Numbered from the stretch's first letter, positions 23,185 through 34,052 are shown. The stretch: 64,000 nt of DNA from Pectobacterium carotovorum (GCF_900129615.1 NZ_FQWI01000004.1:248001-312000); one strand, 5' to 3'. The notes: generated by a model from the letters alone, not told the origin. Numbers and translations: made by a program.

Positions 23185-24934
23185 CTGATCCCTCTTCTCT
23201 ATTAATTACAAACTCGTTTTTGTCGCCCGTCGGCAACGCATCCGGTTCAATATTCATCGTACGCAGAACGCCGCCCATGATGGCGCCAAAGATTGGCGCA
23301 GAAACCGCGCCGCCGTAGTACTTCCCTGCCTGCGGATCGTTAATCACGACAACCAGAGCAAAACGTGGGTTACTGGCTGGCGCCACACCCGCCGTGTAGG
23401 CAATATATTTGTTGATGTACTTGCCATCTGGGCCAACTTTCTTGGCCGTACCGGTTTTAATCGCGATACGGTAACCTTTGATGGCCGCCTTGGTACCGCC
23501 GCCGCCGGGCAGCGCTACGCTTTCCATCATGTGCACTACGGAACGCACCAGCGCTTCAGGGAAGACACGCTCGCCTGGAACGGGTGGATCAACTTTGGTA
23601 ATCGACAGCGGACGGTAAATACCGAAACTGCCAATCGTGGCGTAGACTCGCGCTAACTGTAACGGCGTTACCATTAGCCCGTAGCCGAAAGAGAAGGTGG
23701 CCCTCTCTATGTCAGACCACCGTTGTTTTTGAGGGTATAAGCCACTGCTTTCTCCGACCAACCCCAAATTGGTCGCTTTTCCTAATCCAAAGCGCGCGTA
23801 AGTATCTACTAGCGCAGAGGAAGGCATCGCTAACGCCAGCTTAGATACGCCAACGTTACTCGATTTCTGAAGCACGCCCGTCAGCGTCAATTCGCTATAA
23901 CGCGCTACGTCTTTGATTTCATGACCATTGACGTAATACGGCAGGGTGCTGAGTACACTGTTTTCTTTCACGACACCGCGCTGTAGCGCCGTCATCACCA
24001 CCATTGGTTTAACGGTAGAGCCGGGCTCGAAGATGTCGGTAATCGCGCGGTTACGCATAATGTCTTGCGGCGTACCCGCCAAATTGTTCGGGTTATAAGA
24101 CGGGCTATTCGCCATCGCCAGCACTTCGCCAGTATTCACATCGACCAGTACGGCCGTTCCTGACTCCGCTTTGTTAAAGGCAACTGCGTTATTGAGTTCA
24201 CGGTAAACCAGCGCCTGCAAGCGTTCATCAATACTGAGCGCCAGATTGTGTGCGGCCTGGCTGTCAACGGAAGAGATATCTTCAATCACGCGGCCAAACC
24301 GGTCTTTACGCACGGTTCGTTCACCGGGTTGCCCGGTCAGCCAGCGGTCAAAACTTTTCTCAACGCCTTCAATACCCTGTCCATCGATATTGGTGAAGCC
24401 AATGAGGTGAGAGGTAACTTGTCCAGAAGGATAGTATCGGCGAGACTCCTGCCGCAGATTGATGCCCGGCAGCTTCAGCTTATGGATATATTCACCAATG
24501 GCTGGATTCACCTGACGAGCCAGATAAACGAAGCGACCTTTAGGGTTAGCATTGATCTTCGTTGCCAACTGATCCAACGGAATATCGAGCGCATCAGACA
24601 GTGCTTTCCAGCGCGTATCCAACGTAATACCGCCACGATCGTTCACTTCTTTCGGATCGGCCCAGACGGCATTCACCGGTACGCTGACGGCCAAAGGACG
24701 ACCCGCGCGATCGCTAATCATACCGCGTGCCGTTGGCACTTCCTGCACGCGCAGAGAACGCATATCCCCTTCGCGCACCAGTTTGTCTGGGTTGATGACC
24801 TGAAGATAAGCCGCACGCGCCATCAAGCCAACCATCGCAAGCAGGATACAGCCGCAAAGCAACGCAAAACGCCAGCTAACAAAGCTGGCTTGATCTTCCT
24901 GGCGCTTTAACTTTCCTGTACGGGCTGCTTTCAT
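23171..24934 (-). CDS. ftsI: Penicillin-binding protein 3 (FtsI), septal transpeptidase
   Basis: FtsI cross-links septal peptidoglycan. The 587-residue protein has a short basic cytosolic start, one membrane anchor (about 23-40), the pedestal domain and the transpeptidase domain. The active-site serine is Ser306 in the STVK tetrad (306-309), with SSN (KSSNVG) and KTGT (KTGTAKK) further on. The last residues (GSGGRS) resemble a processing tail; E. coli FtsI is trimmed by Prc at the C-terminus. It starts 23 bp after ftsL. Confidence 0.98.
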   Translation of the reverse strand: MKAARTGKLKRQEDQASFVSWRFALLCGCILLAMVGLMARAAYLQVINPDKLVREGDMRSLRVQEVPTARGMISDRAGRPLAVSVPVNAVWADPKEVNDRGGITLDTRWKALSDALDIPLDQLATKINANPKGRFVYLARQVNPAIGEYIHKLKLPGINLRQESRRYYPSGQVTSHLIGFTNIDGQGIEGVEKSFDRWLTGQPGERTVRKDRFGRVIEDISSVDSQAAHNLALSIDERLQALVYRELNNAVAFNKAESGTAVLVDVNTGEVLAMANSPSYNPNNLAGTPQDIMRNRAITDIFEPGSTVKPMVVMTALQRGVVKENSVLSTLPYYVNGHEIKDVARYSELTLTGVLQKSSNVGVSKLALAMPSSALVDTYARFGLGKATNLGLVGESSGLYPQKQRWSDIERATFSFGYGLMVTPLQLARVYATIGSFGIYRPLSITKVDPPVPGERVFPEALVRSVVHMMESVALPGGGGTKAAIKGYRIAIKTGTAKKVGPDGKYINKYIAYTAGVAPASNPRFALVVVINDPQAGKYYGGAVSAPIFGAIMGGVLRTMNIEPDALPTGDKNEFVINREEGSGGRS

Positions 24935-24957
24935 GCTTAGCTGGTTGCCTATTTAGT

Positions 24958-25278
24958 TCATTGCTTAACCACAATGTTTTCCTGTGACGGATCAACGTGC
25001 CCCATTTGCAGTTTTTCCGTCGCGATCCGCTCCACGCGGCTATGATCCCCTAGTGAGTTTTCCTCCAGGATCAGGTTTCTCCATTCGATATCCAACGCAT
25101 CACGCTCCAGCAGAAGCTGTTCGCGTTCTGCCGTCAGCAGACGTGTCTTATGCGCCGTGGTGACCACAAAGACCGCAGAGACCAGCACGGCAATCAGCAG
25201 CAGCACCGGGAGTTTTGCATTACGCAGCAAATCCTCACCGATGACGCCGACCAGAGTGTGCCGCTCGTTACCGATCAC
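24958..25278 (-). CDS. ftsL: Cell division protein FtsL
   Basis: FtsL is a short bitopic membrane protein that forms a trimer with FtsB and FtsQ and helps activate FtsWI. The 106-residue protein has a cytosolic start, one membrane segment ([20 protein letters not shown], about 24-43) and a periplasmic leucine-heptad coiled coil (about 50-90). Its ATG overlaps the rsmH stop by 4 bp. Confidence 0.96.
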   Translation of the reverse strand: MIGNERHTLVGVIGEDLLRNAKLPVLLLIAVLVSAVFVVTTAHKTRLLTAEREQLLLERDALDIEWRNLILEENSLGDHSRVERIATEKLQMGHVDPSQENIVVKQ

Positions 25279-26219
25279 GCTGGCAGTCTCTCAGCGAAGC
25301 GCAGAACTGAACTGCGCGCGCGTGGGTTTTCTGCAACTTCTTCTTCCGAAGGCATCAGTTTCTTGCCGACAGCTTTTAACGTCTGTCCGCCCTGACTGCG
25401 CAGTTGCTCTTCCGTTAACGGCAGGCCAGCCGGCACCTGTGGTCCACGGCTCTGATGGCGAATAAACCGTTTCACAATCCGATCTTCTAACGAGTGGAAG
25501 CTGATCACCGACAGACGGCCCTGCGGAGCCAGTACGCTCAGTGCGCCTTCTAATGCACGTTCGATCTCTTCCAGTTCGCTATTGATGTAAATGCGGATCG
25601 CCTGAAAACTGCGCGTTGCCGGATGCTTATGCTTTTCTCTAATTGGGCTGGCGGCAGCGATCAATTCAGCGAGTTCTTTTGTCCGTGTCATCGGATCGAG
25701 ACGATTACGCTCCACAATGGCGCGGGCAATACGCTTGGCAAAACGCTCTTCGCCGAACGTTTTCAAGACCCAGACAATGTCGTCAGCTTCCGCTTTCATC
25801 AGCCATTCAGCAGCGGATAAGCCACGTGTCGGATCCATACGCATATCCAGTGGGCCATCGCGCATAAATGAGAACCCACGTTCAGGGTCATCAAGCTGAG
25901 GAGAAGAAACGCCAAGATCGAGCAGAACGCCATCGATCTGCCCGGTCAGTCCGAGTTCCGCGACATACTCCGCCATCGCGGAAAACGGCCCGTGAATAAT
26001 AGAGAAACGAGGATCGTCAATCGCCCTGGCGGCTTCAATAGCCTGAGGATCGCGATCGATAGCTAACAGGCGCCCTTCCGGCCCCAGTTGGGAAAGAATC
26101 AGACGAGAATGACCACCACGGCCAAATGTGCCGTCGATGTATATGCCGCCGCTGCGAATGTTCAGGCCATTTACTGCCTCATCCAACAGGACGGTGGTAT
26201 GTTTATAATTTTCCAGCAT
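25275..26219 (-). CDS. rsmH: 16S rRNA (cytosine-1402-N4)-methyltransferase
   Basis: RsmH (MraW) methylates C1402 of 16S rRNA in the P site using SAM. The 314-residue protein has the SAM loop [10 protein letters not shown] near residues 29-38 and the conserved [14 protein letters not shown] and [10 protein letters not shown] segments. It is the second gene of the dcw transcription unit: 2 bp after mraZ and overlapping ftsL by 4 bp. Confidence 0.98.
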   Translation of the reverse strand: MLENYKHTTVLLDEAVNGLNIRSGGIYIDGTFGRGGHSRLILSQLGPEGRLLAIDRDPQAIEAARAIDDPRFSIIHGPFSAMAEYVAELGLTGQIDGVLLDLGVSSPQLDDPERGFSFMRDGPLDMRMDPTRGLSAAEWLMKAEADDIVWVLKTFGEERFAKRIARAIVERNRLDPMTRTKELAELIAAASPIREKHKHPATRSFQAIRIYINSELEEIERALEGALSVLAPQGRLSVISFHSLEDRIVKRFIRHQSRGPQVPAGLPLTEEQLRSQGGQTLKAVGKKLMPSEEEVAENPRARSSVLRFAERLPA

Positions 26220-26221
26220 GG

Positions 26222-26680
26222 CTATAGCGATAGGTCCTGCAACCGCTCAGACAAAGGTTCCTGAGTCGATTGTTCAGCGTCAATATCATCCCTGACCTGT
26301 TGATACCAAGTCTGTTCATCCCACAGTTCAAACTTGTTGAACTGCCCGACTAGCATCACTTCTTTTTTGAGGTCCGCATGCTGCCTTAACGTATTCGCAA
26401 TCAACAAACGCCCTGCACTATCCATTTGGCACTCGCTGGCATGCCCCAATAACAAACGCTGAACACGACGTTCAGCAGGGTTCATGCTCGACAAGCGCGA
26501 TAGCTTTTGTTCAATAATTTCCCATTCAGGTAAGGGATAAAGCAGCAGGCATGGCTGATGCAGATCAATGGTGCAAACCATTTGACCTTGCGATTCCCCG
26601 TTCAGCATTTCCCGATATCGGGTAGGCACAGCAAGGCGCCCTTTACTGTCGAGGTTAACCAGCGTAGCCCCACGAAACAT
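26222..26680 (-). CDS. mraZ: Transcriptional regulator MraZ
   Basis: MraZ is a ring-forming DNA-binding protein with two SpoVT-AbrB-type domains that represses its own dcw promoter in E. coli. The 152-residue length fits. Both domains carry the DxxGR hallmark: [15 protein letters not shown] near residue 10 and [15 protein letters not shown] near residue 85. It is the first gene of the dcw cluster. The matching operator is visible just upstream (26710-26734). Confidence 0.98.
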   Translation of the reverse strand: MFRGATLVNLDSKGRLAVPTRYREMLNGESQGQMVCTIDLHQPCLLLYPLPEWEIIEQKLSRLSSMNPAERRVQRLLLGHASECQMDSAGRLLIANTLRQHADLKKEVMLVGQFNKFELWDEQTWYQQVRDDIDAEQSTQEPLSERLQDLSL

Positions 26681-26709
26681 ACCTGAGTTACCCCTCCATA
26701 ACCTTTTTC

Positions 26710-26734
26710 ACCACTTTACCCCACAAAATCCCAC
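26710..26734 (-). promoter_or_regulatory. MraZ operator: three GTGGG-type boxes in the mraZ promoter
   Basis: Read toward mraZ the sequence is GTGGG, 5 nt, GTGGG, 5 nt, GTGGT: three direct repeats with a 10-bp period, 30 bp before the mraZ start. This is the layout described for MraZ binding in E. coli. It predicts autorepression of the whole dcw unit. Confidence 0.8.
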
Positions 26735-27566
26735 CTTTAAGAGTGTACGGAGGGTATGAAAACCTTGTCAAGCCAGAGCTGGCGCGCTTTGGGATTATTC
26801 CTGAATGAATTGGGGCCGTCATAGAGGTAAAAGGAATAAGGAGTCAGAATTAACAAAGATTAACATCATGATAATTTGAGAAAAATTCATAGCGGAACGG
26901 GAATATTGCAAACATATAGCCACCAACTCCGGCATATCGATTATTTTTATTGTCACACGCTGATACCAAAGGTAGCGGTTTTCAGAATAGTCTTACCAGG
27001 CCAAACACCTTGAATACCAAGGCCTACACAAGCCCGCAGCATCATACAGTAGCTGTTAACATCTGCTCAATGTCACATTTTTAACATCAATATCGCCGAT
27101 TCTTCCTTAATCAGCCGATTTACGTTAATTGGTGCCCCTCCCGACGAATGCAGTTTCCTGAAAAAAAGCAGGCTCAAGAAACGGACCGAATAAATTGAGC
27201 GCACACCAACCCCAAAGACGCATTAAAAACGGGGCACCACAAGCAACCCTGTTTTATCGGTCATCTACTCACTTCCTTTAATGCTTTAACGCAATTCCTT
27301 ACCGCGCAGAAAGGCTTTTCCCAAAAAACCATAACGGCTTGTTTTTAAAAAATTTTAAATCCCTTGTCGCGATAAAAAAACGGGAAAATTACCGGACAAA
27401 CATAAAGTAGCGGGAAAGTATAAAAAACACTCACAAATAAATATTTTTACCTAGTACAAAGCCAATCATGCAGTGATGTAAACTACACAAACAAAATAAG
27501 GCATGACAAAAAACCACACCAAACCATTACGCCAGTTTATCCGCCCTAAGAATGGAGCAACCAAGA
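26735..27566. other. Long AT-rich intergenic region between mraZ and alaE
   Basis: About 830 bp without a convincing gene. It is AT-rich, particularly 27340-27480. It must hold the divergent promoters for the dcw cluster (left end) and alaE (right end). No tRNA, strong hairpin or known leader peptide was recognised; the unusual length leaves room for a small RNA, but nothing in it shows one directly. Confidence 0.5.
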
Positions 27567-28004
27567 ATGTTTTCCCCGACGTCACGATTGCGAAGTGCCA
27601 CCGCAGATACCTTTGCGCTCGTTGTCTATTGTTTCATCACCGGCATGGCAATTGAAATCATGCTTTCCGGTATGAGCGTCGAGCAATCGCTGTCTTCACG
27701 CTTGTTGTCGATCCCCGTTAATATTGCTATTGCCTGGCCGTATGGGCTTTACCGCGATCGCGTATTGAATATGGCCAGACGTCACGGTGGCGATCATTTC
27801 CTGGTGCGCAGCGTTGCCGATCTGTTTGCCTATGTCAGTTTCCAATCCCCCGTTTACGCCATCATTCTCTGGTCTATCGGGGCGAACCCCGCGCAAATCC
27901 TGACCGCCGTCACCAGTAATTTGGTGGTGTCGATGGTGACGGGCGTGATATATGGCTACTTTCTGGAATATTGCCGTCGGCTATTCCGGGTCGCATTGCC
28001 ATAA
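27567..28004 (+). CDS. alaE: L-alanine exporter AlaE
   Basis: AlaE (formerly YgaW) exports L-alanine and protects against alanine or dipeptide overload. The 145-residue protein matches E. coli AlaE along its length: [21 protein letters not shown] at the start, [21 protein letters not shown] in the middle and [11 protein letters not shown] at the end, with about four membrane segments. The ATG at 27567 follows a GGAG ribosome site; an ATG five codons earlier is less likely. In E. coli alaE is elsewhere (near stpA), so its place between mraZ and cra is a local rearrangement. It is convergent with cra. Confidence 0.93.
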   Translation: MFSPTSRLRSATADTFALVVYCFITGMAIEIMLSGMSVEQSLSSRLLSIPVNIAIAWPYGLYRDRVLNMARRHGGDHFLVRSVADLFAYVSFQSPVYAIILWSIGANPAQILTAVTSNLVVSMVTGVIYGYFLEYCRRLFRVALP

Positions 28005-28032
28005 AAGAGAATTGAGGCAGGGTAAGGAAGAG

Positions 28033-28054
28033 GCGCCATAGCAATCTATGGCGC
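28033..28054. terminator. Strong hairpin between convergent alaE and cra
   Basis: GCGCCATAG and CTATGGCGC form a perfect 9-bp stem with loop CAAT. No proper U-tract follows in either direction (the T-run lies before the stem in the cra direction), so it may be a weak or factor-assisted bidirectional terminator. Confidence 0.5.
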
Positions 28055-28070
28055 AAAAAGCAGGTAGAGA

Positions 28071-29075
28071 TTACGCGCGGCTCAAAGAACCACGACGATA
28101 CAGATTGCGCCGGATACGATTCAAACCAGGTTTCGGCCTTTTCGGCTCATCCAGACTGGCCAGCACCAATTCCAGTACGCGCTCCGCGACTTCACGATGG
28201 CGCTGAGCGACAGACAATACCGGGCACTCCAGATAATCCAACAGCTCATTATCCCCAAAGGTCGCAATGGCCAAATTATTCGGCAAACGCCCGTTAATCT
28301 TCAGGTTGACGTCCATCACTCCCTGCAATAACGGGAATGAGGTGGTGAATAACGCTTCGGGCATAGGATTATCTTTCAAATAATCCATAAACGCGGCAGC
28401 AGAAGCCACACGTTCATAGCTATTGGAATAAAGGTAATTCACTTCACGCGGATCGCCCGCCCACGCCTGACGGAACCCTTGCTCACGCAAGAAACTGACG
28501 GAAAGCTCAGGCAAGGCACCAAGATAAAGTACCGATTTCGCAGGCACCTTCCTTAATTCCTGCGCCAGCATTTCAGCATCTTCAAGATCGGCACCCACCA
28601 CGCTGGTGAAGTGCTCACGATCTAACGCCCTGTCTAACGCAATAATCGGCAGGCTGCCGTTTATCCAACGCTGATAAAACGGGTGCTCCGGCGGTAATGC
28701 GGTAGAAACAATAATCGCGTCAACCTGGCGCTGTAACAGATGCTCAATACACCGCATCTCGTTGTCCGGCTGATCTTCTGAACACGCAATTAATAGCTGA
28801 TATCCGCGCTGTCTGGCCTGACGCTCCAGATAATTAGCAATGCGTGTATAGCTGGTATTTTCCAAATCGGGAATAACCAAACCAATTGAACGCGTACGCC
28901 CGGCACGTAATCCAGCCGCGACGGCGTTGGGATGATAATTGTGCTCCCTGACGACAGCCATGACTTTCTCAACGGTCTTATCGCTGACGCGATATTGTTT
29001 CGCTTTCCCGTTAATGACATAGCTGGCTGTCGTGCGTGAAACACCCGCAAGACGCGCGATTTCATCCAGTTTCAC
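28071..29075 (-). CDS. cra: Catabolite repressor/activator Cra (FruR)
   Basis: Cra is the LacI-family regulator that senses fructose-1-phosphate (or fructose-1,6-bisphosphate) and controls glycolytic and gluconeogenic genes. The 334-residue protein has the N-terminal HTH and hinge ([20 protein letters not shown], with [20 protein letters not shown]-type hinge at about 50-68) and the periplasmic-binding-like effector domain. It lies between alaE and ilvH, the E. coli neighbourhood apart from alaE. Confidence 0.97.
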   Translation of the reverse strand: MKLDEIARLAGVSRTTASYVINGKAKQYRVSDKTVEKVMAVVREHNYHPNAVAAGLRAGRTRSIGLVIPDLENTSYTRIANYLERQARQRGYQLLIACSEDQPDNEMRCIEHLLQRQVDAIIVSTALPPEHPFYQRWINGSLPIIALDRALDREHFTSVVGADLEDAEMLAQELRKVPAKSVLYLGALPELSVSFLREQGFRQAWAGDPREVNYLYSNSYERVASAAAFMDYLKDNPMPEALFTTSFPLLQGVMDVNLKINGRLPNNLAIATFGDNELLDYLECPVLSVAQRHREVAERVLELVLASLDEPKRPKPGLNRIRRNLYRRGSLSRA

Positions 29076-29285
29076 GGTAACCCCTTAGTAGGCCGGAAAA
29101 TAAGTAGGCCGGCTCAATAAATAGTGTGATGACCATAAAATCATCATGGATATGGCGTAGATCTAACAGCAGAAGCTTTTGTACGGCAACTGCTTTTATC
29201 ACGTTACCCACATATTTCAAGCTGCCATATCAATAATGGATGTCTTTTAAGCTGAATATATTGTGTTTATATAAGATAAGGGAAA

Positions 29286-29318
29286 TAAAAAGGCCCGATA
29301 CTATTATCGGGCCTCTTA
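29286..29318 (-). terminator. Intrinsic terminator after ilvIH
   Basis: AGGCCCGATA (29291-29300) pairs with TATCGGGCCT (29305-29314) around a 4-nt loop, followed in the ilvH direction by a run of T (TTTTTATTT). A strong rho-independent terminator 28 bp after the ilvH stop. Confidence 0.9.
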
Positions 29319-29342
29319 AAAGAAAAAGCAGCGAAAAGTCGA

Positions 29343-29834
29343 TTAACGCATGATTTTATCGCCGCGCGATACGCCGACGATACCAGAGCGCGCCACTTCA
29401 ACAATTTCGGAGACTTCACGCACGGCGCTGAGGAATGCATCCAGTTTATCGCTGGTGCCAGCAAGCTGTACAGTATAAAGCGAAGAGGTGACATCCACGA
29501 TCTGACCGCGGAAAATATCGGCGCAGCGTTTCACTTCTTCACGACCATATCCTGTCGCCTGTAGCTTCACCAACATGATCTCACGCTCAACGTGCGCTCC
29601 CTGCCCCAGCTCGCTGACGCGCAGGACATCCACCAGCTTGTGCAGTTGCTTTTCGATCTGCTCCAGCACTTTCTCATCGCCTACCGTCTGGATAGTCATA
29701 CGAGATAGCGTTGGGTCTTCGGTTGGCGCTACCGTCAGGCTTTCGATGTTGTAGCCGCGCTGTGAAAACAGACCGACGACACGTGACAAGGCGCCTGATT
29801 CATTCTCAAGTAATACTGATAAAATCCGCCGCAT
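29343..29834 (-). CDS. ilvH: Acetolactate synthase III regulatory (small) subunit
   Basis: IlvH activates IlvI and confers valine feedback inhibition. The 163-residue protein equals the E. coli length: N-terminal ACT domain (about 1-80) and a C-terminal domain. Gly14 and Asn29, known in E. coli IlvH to be needed for valine sensitivity, are both present, so the enzyme should be inhibited by valine. The frame extends ten codons upstream into ilvI; the ATG at 29834 begins the family N-terminus [14 protein letters not shown]. It starts 2 bp after the ilvI stop. Confidence 0.97.
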   Translation of the reverse strand: MRRILSVLLENESGALSRVVGLFSQRGYNIESLTVAPTEDPTLSRMTIQTVGDEKVLEQIEKQLHKLVDVLRVSELGQGAHVEREIMLVKLQATGYGREEVKRCADIFRGQIVDVTSSLYTVQLAGTSDKLDAFLSAVREVSEIVEVARSGIVGVSRGDKIMR

Positions 29835-29836
29835 GA

Positions 29837-31555
29837 TCAGGTCCTCTCCGTTTTGCTCAACCACATTTCGTCCATCGCCCCGCCGCGAATCTGCATGGGG
29901 TAAACATGCTCGCTGCTGTCGATGTTGATATCAACAAACACCAGACGATCTTTCTGCGCCAGCGCTTGCAACAGCTTACTTTCCAGTTCGTCCGGCGTAT
30001 CGATAGAAATCCCGACGTGACCGTACGCTTCAGCCAGCTTGACGAAATCCGGTAGCGATTCCATGTAAGAACTGGAATGGCGGCCAGAGTAGATCATGTC
30101 CTGCCACTGCTTCACCATGCCGAGGAAACGGTTGTTCAGGTTGATCACCACAACCGGCAAATCATATTGCAGCGCCGTAGAAAGCTCCTGAATATTCATC
30201 TGAATACTGCCGTCGCCCGTTACGCAAATGACTGTTTCTTCCGGCAGCGCAAGCTTGATACCCAATGCCGCAGGCAGGCCAAAGCCCATCGTGCCCAGCC
30301 CACCGGAGTTCACCCAGCGGCGCGGTAAATCGAACGGATAATACAGCGCGGCGAACATCTGGTGCTGGCCGACGTCCGATGCCACATAAGCTTTGCCTTC
30401 GGTCAGTCGGTGCAGCGTTTCAATCACCGCCTGCGGTTTAATCTTGTCGCCTTCGGTGCTGTATTTCAGACAGTGACGCCCACGCCATTGCTCAATACCC
30501 TGCCACCAGTCGCGCAGCGCATCAAACTGCTGCGGTGCGCCATCTTGTTCCAGTAGCTCCAGCATCAGGCTTAGCACCTGTTTAGCATCGCCCACGATAG
30601 GGATATCGGCATTTACCGTTTTGGAAATCGACGCGGGATCGATATCAATATGCAATACCGTCGCATTCGGACAGTACTTTGCCAGATTGTTCGTCGTACG
30701 GTCGTCGAAGCGAACCCCTACGGCGAAAATCACATCGGCGTTATGCATTGCCATGTTGGCTTCATACGTCCCGTGCATCCCCAACATGCCGAGGCATTGG
30801 CGGTGCGTTCCGGGAAAACCGCCCAGCCCCATCAGAGAGGTTGTCACTGGCAGGTTAAGTTTTTCCGCCAGCGTCAGCAGTTCTTCGTGGCACTCCGCGT
30901 TAATCACACCGCCACCGCTGTAGATAATCGGCTTTTCTGCTGCCAACAGGGTTTGCAGCGCGCGACGAATCTGCCCTTTGTGCCCTTGAACCGTTGGGCT
31001 GTAGGAACGCATGCTGATGCTTTCGGGATAAACGTACGGCAGCTTATTCGCCGGATTCATGATGTCTTTCGGCAGATCGACCACCACAGGCCCCGGACGT
31101 CCGGTTGATGCCAGATAAAATGCTTTTTTCAGGATCGTCGGGACATCTTCCGCTTTCTTGACCAGAAAACTGTGCTTAACGATAGGCCGGGAAATCCCCA
31201 CCGTGTCGCATTCCTGAAAGGAATCGTAGCCAATCAGCGAAGTTGCAACCTGACCGGACAACACCACCATAGGAATGGAGTCCATATAGGCAGTCGCGAT
31301 ACCGGTAATCGCGTTGGTCGCACCGGGACCGGACGTGACCAGCACGACGCCGACCTCACCCGTCGCACGCGCATAGCCATCCGCCATATGTACCGCACCT
31401 TGCTCATGCCGCACCAAAATATGCTCGATACCGCCAACCGTATGCAGGGCGTCGTAAATATCCAGCACCGCACCGCCCGGATAACCGAACACATGTTTTA
31501 CGCCCTGATCGATCAACGATCGGACCACCATTTCGGCGCCTGACAACATCTCCAT
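29837..31555 (-). CDS. ilvI: Acetolactate synthase III catalytic (large) subunit
   Basis: IlvI condenses two pyruvates (or pyruvate with 2-oxobutyrate) with thiamine diphosphate and FAD, the first common step to valine, leucine and isoleucine. At 572 residues (E. coli 574) it has the catalytic glutamate in [15 protein letters not shown], the FAD domain, and the ThDP/Mg motif GDGSIQMN followed by NLNN near residues 455-485. A GAGG ribosome site precedes the ATG. It forms an operon with ilvH. Confidence 0.98.
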   Translation of the reverse strand: MEMLSGAEMVVRSLIDQGVKHVFGYPGGAVLDIYDALHTVGGIEHILVRHEQGAVHMADGYARATGEVGVVLVTSGPGATNAITGIATAYMDSIPMVVLSGQVATSLIGYDSFQECDTVGISRPIVKHSFLVKKAEDVPTILKKAFYLASTGRPGPVVVDLPKDIMNPANKLPYVYPESISMRSYSPTVQGHKGQIRRALQTLLAAEKPIIYSGGGVINAECHEELLTLAEKLNLPVTTSLMGLGGFPGTHRQCLGMLGMHGTYEANMAMHNADVIFAVGVRFDDRTTNNLAKYCPNATVLHIDIDPASISKTVNADIPIVGDAKQVLSLMLELLEQDGAPQQFDALRDWWQGIEQWRGRHCLKYSTEGDKIKPQAVIETLHRLTEGKAYVASDVGQHQMFAALYYPFDLPRRWVNSGGLGTMGFGLPAALGIKLALPEETVICVTGDGSIQMNIQELSTALQYDLPVVVINLNNRFLGMVKQWQDMIYSGRHSSSYMESLPDFVKLAEAYGHVGISIDTPDELESKLLQALAQKDRLVFVDINIDSSEHVYPMQIRGGAMDEMWLSKTERT

Positions 31556-31915
31556 GGGTCTGCCTCTTTTGTTCAGAAAGCGGAATCCGCTTCTGTATTG
31601 ACCGGGGAAATCCCCGCGCTCACATTGTATTAATACTGTTAACTTTTAGTACAAGAATACGAAATTTTATAGGGATTACTGATAACCCATTAACATAACG
31701 CCAGATTATGACGCAGACAAACGGCAAAAAACCACCGCCCTTAATCAGGCCTAGGGGCAATCGAACGTGAGGGAAAAAGGAACTGAGATAAAATACTAAC
31801 TGGGAACCTTCAGACCTGAGAGATCGTCCATAAAGGCTATAAATTACAGAGTGAAATATTGAGGCCGAAAATCACATTTCTTTTCAGGAAACGCGCTTTT
31901 CGGCCTACGACAGCA
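31556..31915. other. ilvI promoter and leader region
   Basis: Within 65 bp of the ilvI start are two short inverted repeats: AAGCGGA/TCCGCTT near 31578-31592 and CGGGG-AAAT-CCCCG at 31603-31616. The rest is AT-rich and probably holds the ilvIH promoter; in E. coli this promoter is activated by Lrp. At 31862-31906 AGGCCGAAAA and TTTTCGGCCT could pair across a 25-nt loop after the acyl-CoA ligase stop. No leader peptide was found, as expected for ilvIH. Confidence 0.45.
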
Positions 31916-33721
31916 TCAAGACTCTGCGTACATCGCATCAATTTCCAGTTGGTAACGCTGGTTGATGATCTTTCTGCGCAGTTTGAGCGTTGGCGTCAAT
32001 TCCCCTTCCGCCATCGAAAACGGTACAGGCAACAGCGTGAATTTCTTCACTTGCTCAACGCGGGAAAGCTCCTTCTGCATCTCCCGCAGGCGCTGTTCAA
32101 ACAGCTCAATAATATGGCTGTGGCGCAGCAGCTCCAGACGATCGTGATATTTCAGATTGATGGAGTGAGCGTATTCTTCCAGCGCCTCGAAACAGGGAAC
32201 AATCAGCGCAGACACGTACTTACGCGTGTCCGCAATAATCGCAACCTGTTCAATGAAGCGATCCTGCCCCAACGTGCCTTCCAGATGCTGCGGTGCAATA
32301 TATTTACCGCCCGAAGTTTTCATCAGATCTTTCAATCGTTCGGTAATAAACAGGTTACCGTTGGCATCCAGTTCCCCCGCATCGCCGGTTTTCAACCATC
32401 CGTCTTCGGTAAAGGTTTCTGCGGTTTCCTGCGGACGGTGGAAATAACCTCGCATGATGGTTGCACCGCGTACCTGAATCTCTTTTTCCTCACCAATGCG
32501 GACCTCAATGCCCGGCAGCGGCGTACCAATAGAGCCTAAGCGGAAGCGGCCCTCTTCCCAGCAGGAAACCGTCGCGCAGGTTTCAGTCATGCCGTAGCCA
32601 TAGATGATGCGAATCCCAATCGACCGGAAAAACAGAATGATGTTGTCATCCAGTCGCGCGCCCGCAGCTGGCATAAAGCGAATCTCGCCCCCCAGCAGTT
32701 GGCGCAGTTTCCCTAACACCAGTCGGTCTGCATAGCGATGCATCACGCGGCGGAAAAGACCGCCCTTCTTCGCGGCCTGGCTAGCCAGAAAAGCGTGTTG
32801 CCCCTGCGCAAGAGCCCAGTTAAATAGACGCTGGCGATACCACGGTGCCTGCGCCACTTTTTCATGGATCGCGCTGTAAACTTTCTCATAAAAACGCGGC
32901 ACGGCACACATCACGGTAGGCTTCACCGCCTGCATCGCGGCACGCACCAGATTCGTATCGCTGAGGTACACGTTCTGCGCGCCACGGTGCATAATGACAA
33001 AGCTCCATGCGCGCTCAAATACGTGAGAAAGCGGCAAGAAACAGAGCGATACGTCGTTTTCTGACATATCCAGACGATCGTCGTGCAGCTTTAGCTGCAT
33101 TGCCATGTTGGTGTAATCCAGCATGACGCCTTTCGGTTCACCCGTCGTGCCAGAGGTATAAATCAGCGTAAACAGATCGTTGAGATCGCGGCTGTCGATG
33201 CGCGTTTGCCATTCCTCACGCCAGAAATCGTCTACCGCCTGCGCTTCAAACTCGCACAGGGATTGCACAATGTCGCTGCCGCGCAGGTTAACACCTTCAT
33301 CCATCACGATGATGTTTCGCAGCTGTGGGCAGGTATCGCGCAGCGCCAGCAGCGCATCCAACTGTTCCTGACCGCCAACGAATATCGTACGGATGTCCGC
33401 ATCATTGATGATAAATGCCGCCTGTGCCGCCGTATTCGTGGCATAGATTGGCACGCTGATCGCACGCAGGTGCAGCAGTGCCAGATCGGCCAGCGACCAG
33501 TTCATTGAATTATGAGAGAAAATCGCAACCCGTTCCTGAACATCCAGCCCCAGCGCTAAGAGCGCGCTGGCAATGCGCTGAATGCGCTGCCCGGCCTGTG
33601 TCCAGGTGAGCTGCTGTTCGCCCGCAGGCGTCCACTCACGCAACGTAATACGGCCTGCGCAGTGATTGATTTGATCTTGGACCCGGTGCACCACATGGTA
33701 TGGCTGTAAATGATTATTCAT
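31916..33721 (-). CDS. AMP-forming long-chain acyl-CoA ligase (FadD15-like)
   Basis: This ANL-family enzyme activates a fatty acid through an acyl-AMP to the CoA thioester. The adenylate loop LIYTSGTTGEPKGVML, the A5 motif GYGMTETCAT, the A7 segment KTGDAGELDANGNLFITERLKD and the A10 lysine region LTPTLKLRRK are clear. The 601-residue form starts at the ATG at 33721; further in-frame starts exist at 33760 and 33805 and none has a good ribosome site, so the N-terminus is uncertain. The substrate is not shown by the sequence. It occupies the position, on the same strand, where E. coli has leuO between ilvI and leuABCD. Confidence 0.85.
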   Translation of the reverse strand: MNNHLQPYHVVHRVQDQINHCAGRITLREWTPAGEQQLTWTQAGQRIQRIASALLALGLDVQERVAIFSHNSMNWSLADLALLHLRAISVPIYATNTAAQAAFIINDADIRTIFVGGQEQLDALLALRDTCPQLRNIIVMDEGVNLRGSDIVQSLCEFEAQAVDDFWREEWQTRIDSRDLNDLFTLIYTSGTTGEPKGVMLDYTNMAMQLKLHDDRLDMSENDVSLCFLPLSHVFERAWSFVIMHRGAQNVYLSDTNLVRAAMQAVKPTVMCAVPRFYEKVYSAIHEKVAQAPWYRQRLFNWALAQGQHAFLASQAAKKGGLFRRVMHRYADRLVLGKLRQLLGGEIRFMPAAGARLDDNIILFFRSIGIRIIYGYGMTETCATVSCWEEGRFRLGSIGTPLPGIEVRIGEEKEIQVRGATIMRGYFHRPQETAETFTEDGWLKTGDAGELDANGNLFITERLKDLMKTSGGKYIAPQHLEGTLGQDRFIEQVAIIADTRKYVSALIVPCFEALEEYAHSINLKYHDRLELLRHSHIIELFEQRLREMQKELSRVEQVKKFTLLPVPFSMAEGELTPTLKLRRKIINQRYQLEIDAMYAES

Positions 33722-33886
33722 CTGTAAAAGAATTTCTAAGGGGGAAGAATTTGACAGCATTTCAGCGTACAGCTGTACATTATTTGGCGTGCAGTCTACC
33801 GTCATTGTTCAAAACCGCAACGATCTTTCGTTCATTCGGCGCAGGCTATCGCTGGTTTACTTGACGCATGTCACACCAATCAAAAG

Positions 33887-33915
33887 TTGACATAACCCTG
33901 ATAATCGCGTACCAA
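33887..33915 (+). promoter_or_regulatory. Probable leu operon promoter
   Basis: A perfect -35 TTGACA (33887-33892) is followed after 17 bp by TACCAA, a weak -10 candidate, 35 bp before the leuL start. The assignment rests on position and the -35 match only. Confidence 0.4.
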
Positions 33916-33949
33916 TAAAGGAACACCGAATTTCAGATGACGAGACACC

Positions 33950-34033
33950 ATGTTCAACTTTACTGTCCTACTAGGCCTACTACTAAACGCATCCTTCTTG
34001 CGCGGTAGGTTTGTGGGCAGAGTTCAGAACTAA
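33950..34033 (+). CDS. leuL: leu operon leader peptide LeuL
   Basis: A 27-residue peptide with the leucine codons clustered at residues 7-12 (Leu-Leu-Gly-Leu-Leu-Leu, encoded cta cta ggc cta cta cta), followed by Asn-Ala-Ser-Phe-Leu-Arg-Gly-Arg. The run and the NAS-LRG sequence match E. coli LeuL (28 residues). All five of those Leu codons are CTA, a rare codon that makes stalling sensitive to charged tRNA-Leu. It is followed by a terminator at 34053-34084, the classic attenuation layout. Confidence 0.95.
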   Translation: MFNFTVLLGLLLNASFLRGRFVGRVQN

Positions 34034-34052
34034 GTTTCTCGCCACACGATAC

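Noticed and set aside
26735-27566. Possible sRNA or pseudogene in the long mraZ-alaE gap
   Set aside because: Neither a decayed reading frame nor a terminator-ended structure could be identified; left as unexplained sequence.
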